From contig JAGTTD010000012.1 of assembly GCA_018398585.1 (NCBI GenBank), positions 22,267,036 to 22,331,035 of the forward strand: a stretch of 64,000 bases of DNA, written 5' to 3'. The stretch is from Simmondsia chinensis (Eukaryota > Streptophyta > Magnoliopsida > Caryophyllales > Simmondsiaceae). This document shows positions 55,776 to 64,000 of the stretch, in pieces (within the stretch, counting starts at the first letter, position 1; every line of letters begins with the position of its first letter). The notes under the pieces are model-generated. The model saw nothing but the letters and a program-made list of their open reading frames with translations, was not told where the DNA came from and ran no database searches. The position numbers and the translations under genes are program-made.

Positions 55776-56555
55776 TGGTAAGTCTAATTTTTTATACATT
55801 TATTATATGATTTTAGACTAACTTTTTAACTACTTTACACTTAAATTTTATGTATTTTTACTTACTTTTATTCTTTTTGTGATTGTATTAGGTAGGAGCA
55901 AAATTAGTGCTTTAAAGCTTAAAATATATGCAAATTGGTGGCTAAATCTCTGGAAAAATGCAGTTCATAACCAATTTTTGCAAGTGGACTTCTCATTTGA
56001 GCTTAAACAAAAATGATTTTATTAAAAAGAAGAGCAAGTTGCAATGGAAATTATTCTTGAGGCTAAATTTTTGCAGCTAAAACTCATTTTTGAGTTGAGA
56101 AATTTAGAAGTCAGCAACAACTGCATTTTAAAGCAGGAATTTGGATTATTTTACTGATTTTTTGGTTTTAAAAGGAGAACAAAGCAAGTTATATGAAGAT
56201 GGGCTGTACTTGATGATTTTTTCCAGCTAAAATCTCAACTTAGGTATGATTTTTGGGGCTATGGTGGAGCTACGCGGCAGGGATAAGAAAAGGAAGATGA
56301 AGCTGTGAATTTGGGTTGCAAATTGGAATTTCAATGCTGAATATTTAGCTATAAATTGCAAGCTTTCATCAATGAAGCACCAACAAGTGGAGATTGCAAA
56401 TACTTGAGCTAAAACTTGAAATAAACACCATTTTTGGGATGCTTTGTGCTGAAATTTCAGCATACAGCCCCTTTGGGGTTTTGAAGGTAGAAGACGATAA
56501 GGAGAGAGAAGGAGAAGAGACTTAGAGCTTGGTTCCGCCACGACCCTAAACTAAG

Positions 56556-57826
56556 CAATCAATGGGACAGCGACTTATAATCTAAACAAAGAAACTAATG
56601 GTCAGCATAAGTGAAATGCTAGGAATGTTTATCTTAAATATTCTTTGTTATATAACAAAAAACACCAACACCAACAACAACAACAACAATAACAACAGAT
56701 CTAGTTCCTCAAAGGCTCCCGCATAAGCAGGGTTTGGGAGGGGTGGATGTACGCAGTCGTACCCCTTCAGAGTGTAACCCTGCCGAAAGGCTGTTTTCGA
56801 GGACCCCCAACCTTGTAGAATTGGCAACACGAGGACTTCCCAGGAGGTCACCCATTCTGGTACTACTCTCGCGCAAGCACGCTTAACTTCGGAGTTCTAA
56901 TGGGATCCGGTGCCTTAGTGCCTGGTAAATGAACCCTATAACGAAAAACAACAACTCAATCAAAATATCAAAAATTTGAACAAGCAATATGTAATCTTAT
57001 ATAAAGATACTACTAAAGTCATAGAAAGTAAAAGGAACTTTTTTTTTTGGTAAGTGAAAGTAAAAGAAACTCTTCTAAGCTTGTAGCAAATTCAACAATG
57101 TAGAAGGTATAAGTTCCTTGAACTTCTCCAACGAAACTCACTACGTCGTGTCTGAAATTAGTAAACAGCAGGGTGAACATAAAGCCCAACAAGTAACAAA
57201 TCCACCAACTAAAATAAGAATCAAGCATCCGTTAGAGCATTAATAATCCTACTTGAAATTAAAAGAAAAAGACTTACTAGAAATAATGTAGGAAAACTTA
57301 GAAAGAATATTAAATAAACACAAAAACCATATGCTATTAGGTTGTGGTTGTATATAATCCCTGCAACTGGGCTCATAATTGGTTATCTTAAAAGGTCCCC
57401 GGCCGACTTCGGATTCAAATGAATGTTCCAAATAGTGCACCACTAATAGAAATGGTATAGCCCCTATCCTACGCTCAAAGATGTCTTACCCCGTCATCAT
57501 AGGACACAACCCACAAAACGAAACATAAGAAGGAGAAAAGTACAAAGTGCATGTTGTAATTACATATCATAAAGTACAAATCAAATTGTATTTTCAAAGT
57601 ACAATAGCTAAAGAAATGTAACATAACCATTATTAAATTCCACATATTCGCAAACTTGAAAAATCATGCTTGATCCCATTTAGTTTTCAACATATAGAAG
57701 GATAAATAAGTTGGTAAATGGTATGTTAAAAGGAAGTATTTTCAGAGAAATTTTAGAAAATCATAAAACATAACATATGGGTAAAATAAGACGAAGTGAT
57801 TTTTGCCAAAAGGACGGAAGAAAATC
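56556..57826. mobile_element. Unidentified insertion carrying a 5S-derived SINE
   Basis: Present in this LTR but absent in the inverted copy. It contains no recognised coding domain. A GGTCCCCGGCCGACTTCGGA segment (57397-57416) and several TAGCCCC-like blocks stand out from the AT-rich rest. Ends and target duplication were not determined. Confidence 0.45.
56667..56936 (-). mobile_element. 5S rRNA-derived SINE with RTE tail, full length
   Basis: On the minus strand: a nearly complete 5S rRNA sequence (56936-56823; matches the plant 5S gene through AGTTAAGCGTGCTTG and GGGTGACCTCCTGGGAAGTC), then ~125 bp matching the 3' UTR of the RTE LINE (GGTTGGGGGTCCTC, CTGCTTATGCGGGAGC), then a TTG-repeat tail. 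Flanks TATAACAAAAAACACC (56651-56666) and TATAACGAAAAACAAC (56937-56952) are a target duplication. The 5S part retains the internal box A, intermediate element and box C of a type 1 RNA polymerase III promoter. It is not a functional rRNA gene: it continues into LINE sequence and lacks a terminator. Confidence 0.85.
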
Positions 57827-58223
57827 ATTAAATTCATGTTCTCGCTTTCTTTATTATTATTTCTTTTTGATTTATATCTTTGATTCCAATTTTGCTTATA
57901 ATTAGGATAGTCATGAACTAATTTAGCCTCACCAAGGCTATGTTGTAGCCCAAGTTATAAGATATGTTTTTCCTTATTTAAAGTATTATATGTTTTGTTG
58001 TTCCAATGTTTAAGTGTTTATTATTATTCTTAATGCTTTTGAGTGATTGACCACGATTTGAATGATTCAATGATTCATAATAAGTATGAGAGGAGATTTG
58101 TGATGATTGTTGAAAGCAATAAGCACCATAAATTGAGCAAATGCTAGAGATAAGTTGACTCAATTTGTGTGGTGGTGTTGCGAAAACTATAGTTCTTCAT
58201 GACTGTTTTCTTATTTAAATGCA

Positions 58224-60640
58224 TGCAAGCAAACATCTCCCTTCTAGGTAACTTGTTATGGCGATTCCCCAGGGAACCTGACTCTCTTTGGCACATTGTG
58301 ATTAAGAGTAAGTACTGTTGGAGTTTGGAGGTAGTGTGCTTCAATTTTGTTCAAGTCTCTCAAACTCACTTACCCCACATAAAAATGCTAAAGGTGGGTA
58401 AGTCACTTTATATACCCCCTTATCCTTTCCCTTGGTAAAGTCTTGAGGGGCCTAGAGTGGGCTTGGTGTACCACACATGCATGCACGGGCCCGGCCCACC
58501 TCGCTGTGCCAATCGGCGCGTCGCGGTGTGGACCTTTTGTAACCTAGATTTTATTTTTACAACCATTGTGTTTCTAGTTGAGCTCGAGGTGAGTTCCTTT
58601 CTTGGCTAGGCTTAAGGTTGCAAGCTCGAGCTTTTATTGTTTACCCTTCACCTGACTCGAGATTGCAAGCTCAAGTCAGGCATGTTGTCTTCCGTCTGGG
58701 TAGATCTCGAGCTCGAGGTCTGGGCTGTTGAGCTCGAGCTCAAGCAGCTTGAGCAGTTTCCCGCGTCCACTCGTTCTTTCTTTAATCAAATGCCCGATTT
58801 TTTGCTTCATAATATCTGCCCGCTTCTTCCATAACTGCTCATTTTTCCATGATTTTAGGCGGACTTTCTGCCATTACCATACCCTTTTTGATATGTCAGT
58901 TGGGCGTATGCTTGGTCTATAAATAGATCACTTTGGGTGGCTAAAAGCTAAAAGAGAACCAGAACCATAGAGTTCATTTGTATATACTTCTTCTCCCTTA
59001 TTCATTCTCTCAATTCATCTTCTTGTGGTTCTTCTGTTAATTAGCAAGTTGGGGCGTACTCTGACCCATCACCCGAGAGTACACTCCTATATTGGGTGCC
59101 ATGTTAACCCTAGGATTCAAAGTGCCAGAGATCCTATATGTACCATAGCAGGGGCATGAACGACTTAGGGCAGAGGTGAACTCCTTGGCGTGGTACTTCC
59201 TTGGTTTGATTCCTTTCTCTGCCCTTTTTTTTATTCATGCCTTCGTTCAGTTATTCTATGGTTTTATTCACTAGCTTGCTAGAGCTTGAGACTTGTGTCG
59301 ATCAAGCATAGGCTCGTTTCTATTCTTCTTGAGCCTCACTCCTTGAGTATGGGCTTGGTTCTGTAAAAACTCTTGATTAACTACTACGTAGGAGAAATCC
59401 ACTCTTACTGAGACTAGTTTTATTCGAGTTCAGTAAATTCCTCTCTTAGACTTGATTTAACCTATTTAAGTTCCTTTATCTTATTTGGTTCAGTTTTAGA
59501 TTGCTTATTGACCCCCATTCTTTTCCAACAAGTACGGTGTCCAAAGTAATGGATGGGATGTAGGGTTGGTGGATGCTCCCCTTGGAAGTTTACATCATAG
59601 CTTTACCCCTCTTACCTTCCCCATATTCACCTCATGATTTAGTTGGGTGACCATATCCATTTTTGGGAAGATAGTGGGGTCGGGTATATTGTTTTCTCTC
59701 ATTAGTTTCCACTTTTATATAGATTGTCCATTTTCCATGACGCCTCTGTGAATTTCTTTCAGCTCAGTAGGGTTGTTCACTATCTTGGAACTTGCTTCTT
59801 TGCAGGAATCTTATTATAAGGGAAATACATAAATTCACACAGTTGAGTCATATTTTAGACCAAGTACATATGTCTTCACTTTGCGACAAGAGGCGTTGGA
59901 TGTTGGATGGGTTTGGCACTTTTACGTCTAAATCCTTTTTCCAACATCTTGCTTCTTGTAATTTTCTGGTTTTCCCCTTGTGCTCTTATGTTTAGAAAGC
60001 TAACATACCTTTAGAATCAAGCTTTTACATGAACTTTACTTCTTAACAAGCTTAATACTCAAGATTGCTTGTAAACAACAGACCTTTTAAGGCTTTGTTT
60101 CTAGGAATTTGTGTGATTTGCTTCCAGAGTTGGAGAGTCTCATGACCATTTATTTTGCATTGTGTTGTGGCTTGGGATTTGGGGTGCAAACTTTTGTCCA
60201 CTTTCGACTAGATGTGGGTTAGCCCATGATCGGTTGAGGATGTCCTACTAATGAAGTTTCATGTCATAGGAAAGAAGGAAGGTGTGTGAACATTATTCTG
60301 CACAATTAAGATTGTAATTCTCTGGTGTATTTGGCTTGAAAGGAATGCTTGGATCTTTAAAGATCAGTAGACATAGTTAATTTCTTATAGGAGAAGTTAA
60401 TCTTTAGCATCTCTTTGAACAAAGAGCTTCGGAGCCTTTCTCACATAGCCTTAGTTAAGTTGCAAAGGGAGTGGAGGGCCTTATGTTATTAGTCTATGAT
60501 TTTTTTTTTTTTTTTTGTTAACTATTAGTCTATGATTTTCATTGTTGCATTATGTAATTTTGAGGGCATCTTGTCCTTAAATCTTTTGTGCATTCTTTCT
60601 CTTTTAATATTATCTCTTTATCAATCAAAAAATAAAAGGT
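58224..60640 (+). mobile_element. L1-type LINE fragment, 5' truncated
   Basis: The C-terminal part of a plant L1 ORF2: GNLLWRFPREPDSLWHIVIK (58243-58302) and, after the solo LTR, the NGWD segment, a zinc-binding region (SGTFTSKSFFQHL-like at ~59905, a C-x2-C and H/C pair at ~60110-60165) with several stops. It ends in a 3' UTR and an A-rich tail (CAATCAAAAAATAAAA, ~60622-60637). It lies within the gypsy LTR. Confidence 0.75.
58316..59530 (+). mobile_element. Solo LTR inside the L1 fragment
   Basis: 1215 bp, TGTTGGAGTTTGG to TTTTCCAACA, with a perfect target duplication AGTAC (58311-58315; 59531-59535). Removing it restores the L1 frame (KSKY then G). It has a TATA-like TCTATAAATAGATC (~58917-58930). 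No internal region, so it is a product of LTR-LTR recombination. Confidence 0.9.
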
Positions 60641-61530
60641 GAAAGAGTAGGCTAAATATTGCTCGAGAAAGAATATATAGTAAAATAGGGTTTTCAACCA
60701 TCAATATGGATAATCAACTTCAATATTGAGAATAAGAAGTCATATCAGATCAATTAGGTGAAATTATGCCTTGGTCTTTAATCCTAACTATCCCTTTTAA
60801 ATTAATATTTTCGTTACTTTGATCTTTTTAATTTCATATTGAAATCCCGAATTTCGGTACTCATTCAATAAACGTTCCTCTTGGAAACAATACTCTATTA
60901 ACACTTTATTGGTTAGTATGACTTAGTACACTTGCTAAAATCGACGCATGTTCTAACGCTATCAAGATTTTGATCCATCACCTGGTAGAATGAATTTACA
61001 AGTTGGCTAAGTAAATTAAGTGTCCCTTACTCTTTATAATCTCAAGACATTCGAACCAAATATAATACAATAATCATGCCACTTACAACAAGATTTTTTA
61101 GGCATGCCCAAGACTACAAACTAATAGCACTATGGGGTATGTGTCAAAAACCTGATACCGTTAAAATGTGTCAATTTTAGCAAGTGTACTAAGTCATATC
61201 AAGTAATAAAGCGTGAATAGAATAGTGTTCCCACGAGGATTGTTTATCAAATGAGTGCTGAAATTACTATTTTTTTTTAAACAGCGAAATTACTAATTTT
61301 AATGCTACTTAAAAAATTGAAATTTCGGATTTGAATATGAAATTAAAAAGACTTAACAAAAATAATGATTTAAAAGGGATAGTTAGGATTAAGGACCAAG
61401 GCATCTGATTTCATCTAATTAATCCGATATGACTTCTTATTCTCGGTATTCAAGGTGATTATCCATGTTGGTGGTTGAAAACCCTATTTTACTATATATT
61501 CTCTCTCGAGCAATATTTAGCTTACTCAAC
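60641..61530. repeat. Large inverted repeat formed by facing LTR ends
   Basis: 60641-60964 and 61153-61530 are inverted copies (for example AAATATTGCTCGAGARAGAA at one side and its complement at the other), separated by 188 bp. They are the 3' ends of two gypsy LTRs pointing at each other. Confidence 0.85.
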
Positions 61531-61581
61531 AACAACAACAACAACAATTCCAGTGCCTCAAGGGCTCCCGCATAAGCAGGG
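61528..61581 (-). mobile_element. 54-bp RTE-tail insertion
   Basis: Only the last part of the RTE/SINE tail (CCTGCTTATGCGGGAGCCC, then TTG repeats) is present, flanked by AATATTTAGCTTACTC (61512-61527) and AATATTTAGCCTACTC (61582-61597), a 16-bp target duplication with one mismatch. Confidence 0.85.
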
Positions 61582-61628
61582 AATATTTAGCCTACTCTTT
61601 TACTTATTAACCCATCAATCTCTTGCAT

Positions 61629-61858
61629 ACAACAACAACAGAAGACCCAGTGCCTCAAGGGCTCCCGCATAAGCGGGGTCTGGGAGGAGTGGATGTACAC
61701 AGCCTTATCCCTTCAGGGTGTAACCCTGCCAAGAGGCTGTTTCTGAGGACCTCCAATCTTATAGGGTTGGCAACACAAAGACTTCCCAGGAGGTCACCCA
61801 TCTTGGTACTACTCTCGCCCAAGCACACTTAACTTCGGAGTTCTAATGGGATCCGGTT
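61629..61858 (-). mobile_element. 5S rRNA-derived SINE with RTE tail, slightly truncated
   Basis: Same structure as 56667-56936: 5S-derived head (begins at the ACCGGATCCC of the 5S sequence, missing about 27 bases), RTE 3' UTR body and a TTG tail. Perfect 19-bp target duplication ACCCATCAATCTCTTGCAT (61610-61628; 61859-61877). The insertion is young. Confidence 0.9.
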
Positions 61859-63018
61859 ACCCATCAATCTCTTGCATGAATTTAAATAAGAAAACGGTCA
61901 TGAAGAACTATGGTCTTCACAATAAGACTACACAAATTGCATTAATCTATCTGTATGATGTTTATTACTTTGAGCAATCACCATAAATCTCCTCTTGGAC
62001 TCATTATGAATCACTAAATCATTCAAATGGTGGCCAATCATTTAAAAGCATTAAGAACAATAGTAAGCACTTCAACAATGAAATAACAAAACATGGAATG
62101 ATTTAAATAATGAAGAACATACCTTACACTTTAGGCTACATCGTAGCCTTGGTGAGGCTAAATTATTTCATGACTGTCCTAATAACAAGCAGAACTGGAA
62201 TCAAAGACATACAAAGAGAAATAAGAGTAAAGAAAGCTAGAACATGGAAAAAGAAACACAAACCAAGCTCTAAGTCTCTTCTCTTTCCTTCTCCTTGTCG
62301 TCTTCTTACTCAAAACCCCAAAAATTGGGCTGTTTGCTGATATTTCAGCACAGAACAACCCAAAAATGGTGTTTATTTCAAGTTTTAGCTTAACTATTTG
62401 CAATCCCCGCTTGTTGGTCCTTTGTTGATGCGACGCAAACTTGCAATTTATAGCTGAAAATTCATCACGAAAATTGCAATTTGCTACCCAAATTCACAGC
62501 TTCATCTTCCTTTTCTTATCCCTGCTGCATAGCTCCACCATAGCCCCCAAAGTCATATCGAAGTTGAGACTTTAGTTGGAAAAAATCATCAAATAAAGTC
62601 CATCTTCATGCAGCTTGCTTTTTTCTCCTTTCAAAACCCAAAAATATTAAAATAATCCAAGTTCCTGCTTTAAAGATGCAGCTGTTGCTGCGTTTTAAAT
62701 TTGTCAGCTCAAAAATGAGCTGTAGCTGCAGAAATTCAGCCTCAAGAATGATTTCCGTTGCAACTTGCCCTTCTTTTTAATAAAATCATATTTTTTTAGC
62801 TCAAATGAGAAGTGCGCTTGCAAAAATTGGTTTTGAACTGCATTATTCCAGATTTTTTTAGCCACCAATTTGCATATTTTTAAGCTTTAAATCACTAATT
62901 TTACTCATTCCTAAGTCAATAACAAAAAGAGTGAAAATACATAAAATTTAAGCATTGAAGTAGTTAAAAAGTTAGTATAAAATTATATAATAAATGTATA
63001 AATATTTAGACTTAACTA

Positions 63019-63196
63019 TTTTATTTTTCTTGTGGTGCGGGTAATCAACGGGTTTAGGCAGATGGGTTATGAAGTGCAAATTGGACCGGGTTAGAAAATT
63101 AGAATAGAGCTGATGCATATTGTGTGTGAGGAGGTAGCATGGATGACTACCGTGAAAAAGCTATTTGTGATCTTCATTAGTCCCCAAGTGGCAGAT
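63019..63196 (+). other. C2 internal 3' remnant
   Basis: A short stretch before the right C2 LTR with no coding domain; it contains TCCCCAAGTGGCAGAT just ahead of the LTR, a weak tract candidate. Confidence 0.35.
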
Positions 63197-63618
63197 TATT
63201 AAGATTGAAGACTAGTTGTCTCTTGAAACAGCCCGTTTATGGTTGGTATTAGTAAGAGTGATATTATGGTGACTCTTGGGCTCACTAGAGGTTATGATTA
63301 TAGAGGTTTATAAATCGAGATCTCTTGTACATGGTATTGGTAGGGGAAAAAGAAAGGGAAAAGATGTAAGGCAAAGAGTGGAAGATAAGAGTGTGAGTGG
63401 AAAACTCTGTTGTAATACTTCTATTCCTATATAGTGAAATTATGTTGCTTTCCTTCCTTGGATGTAGGTTTCGGCTGAATCACTTAAATTATGGTGTCTA
63501 AATTATTCCCCCAATCCCTTGTTTGTGTTTGCTATTTCAATTTGTGGTTTAGTGTTATGTGGGTGGTCCTAACAACTGGTATTAAAGTAGATATTGGTTG
63601 TTGTGAAGTTCCTAATGC
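63197..63618 (+). repeat. C2 right LTR
   Basis: Begins TATTAAGATTG (TG mutated to TA) and ends near CCTAATGC. It carries a TATA-like GTTTATAAATCGAG near 63308. Confidence 0.65.
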
Positions 63619-64000
63619 TCCGCTCTCACTATCATCATCATTAACAAAGATAACGCTCTCCAACTATGGAGATCAACGAGGTGGATTGGAGGTAGGAGAC
63701 TCTTCGAATTCCCTTTCTTAGTTCAGATGAGTTTGAACTAGATGATGTATATTTTTATATTTTATTAAGTTATTATATTAAGCTTAAGTTGAGACTATTG
63801 CTGTTCCCAAAAAGTTAGGACTATTGCTTATTTTAGAAGGCCTTAGAAAAAGGCCTAATGTAATGTCCATAGTCTTCTTTTTAAAGTTAGCTCACCAAAA
63901 ATGTGTCGGAACGTATCGGTGGGATACTCTTTTCACTTATTGGACATTTATTGGAACGTGTGGGGAGTGTGTCGTTGTCAGATACATGTTGAACACTGAT
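63619..64000. other. Right edge, no complete gene seen
   Basis: Starts with the ~55-bp segment that also occurs left of C2 (54071-54124). The last 100 bases are rich in GTGTCGGAACGTATCGG-like sequence. The window ends here. Confidence 0.45.

Larger units (their letters stand above)
55776..60964 (+). repeat. Gypsy LTR (plus), broken by two insertions
   Basis: LTR pieces at 55776-56555, ~57827-58223 and ~60641-60964 are colinear with the uninterrupted inverted LTR at 61153-63018. The insertions are an unidentified ~1.27 kb segment carrying a 5S-SINE, and an L1 LINE carrying a solo LTR. The combined LTR is about 1.5 kb. Confidence 0.75.
61153..63018 (-). repeat. Inverted gypsy LTR (minus)
   Basis: Read from 63018 down to 61153 it matches the plus LTR pieces. 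It is interrupted only by two small SINE-type insertions (61528-61581; 61629-61858). No polypurine tract precedes it on the minus strand, so its element was truncated there or this is a solo LTR. Confidence 0.75.
54128..63618 (+). mobile_element. Copia-like element C2, filled with nested insertions
   Basis: LTRs at 54128-54547 and 63197-63618 share long blocks (for example CTTATATAGTGAARTTATGTTG and TGTGGGTGGTCCTAAC). The left LTR is followed by a tRNA-Met-like primer site (GGTATTAGAGC). The preserved internal sequence is a GC-rich leader (54560-55500) and a short 3' part (63020-63196); coding domains are gone. No 5-bp target duplication was found. Assignment to copia rather than gypsy is by LTR length and primer type only. 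Confidence 0.55.

Noticed and set aside
56823..56936. Functional 5S rRNA gene
   Set aside because: It is fused to LINE 3' sequence and TTG tail, carries substitutions, lacks a T-run terminator and has a target duplication.
56651..61877. Cassandra-type LTR element as the source of the 5S sequence
   Set aside because: No LTR pair, no LTR-type 5-bp duplication; instead TTG tails and 16-19 bp duplications, which fit LINE-driven insertion.

Overview
The window is plant nuclear DNA, probably from a dicot with a repeat-rich genome. The evidence is Ty3/gypsy and Ty1/copia elements with plant-type tRNA primer sites, hAT, Tourist-like and Mutator-like DNA elements, RTE and L1 LINEs, and one first exon resembling a plant PX-domain (EREX-like) gene. 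No operons, CRISPR arrays, tRNA genes or functional rRNA genes were seen. Nearly all sequence is transposable elements, mostly broken and nested in one another. Boundaries and divergence figures were read and aligned by hand.

Bases 1-1700 hold the end of a decayed gypsy element. Bases 2016-33045 appear to be one very old gypsy element, W (tRNA-Asp primer site, gag, protease, no reverse transcriptase), stretched to 31 kb by insertions. X (4761-14369, minus) is a gag-protease element that keeps a chromodomain tail but has no RT or integrase core. Y (8685-14352, plus), a coding-complete but mutated gypsy, sits in the right LTR of X. Z (14582-~17990, minus) is a truncated relative of W. A block at 20150-25690, flanked by TAAGCA, contains a hAT element and two MITEs. 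Y2 (25859-31372) is an older relative of Y. W resumes between these insertions and ends in its 3' LTR at 31830-33045.

Bases 33046-44148 hold a Mutator-type MITE, a second hAT copy (35514-38573), another MITE and a short, gag-less copia (39422-44148) that carries an RTE LINE fragment. At 44484-44693 lies the exon resembling EREX, a PX-domain endosomal Rab effector. It is followed by more than 19 kb with no recognisable second exon, so either intron 1 is huge and full of transposons or this is an orphan exon.

Downstream, a ~1.5 kb sequence is duplicated in tandem (45262-46780; 47356-53535), and the second copy is split by a nearly full-length RTE LINE (47400-51581, minus) with a 16-bp target duplication. 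A second copia (54128-63618) holds a four-level nest: a gypsy LTR containing an L1 LINE containing a solo LTR. Facing it is an inverted gypsy LTR. These LTRs host small SINEs built from a 5S rRNA head and the 3' tail of the RTE LINE, with clean target duplications. The RTE LINE probably supplies the machinery for these SINEs, and the gag-only gypsy elements must have relied on enzymes from relatives such as Y.
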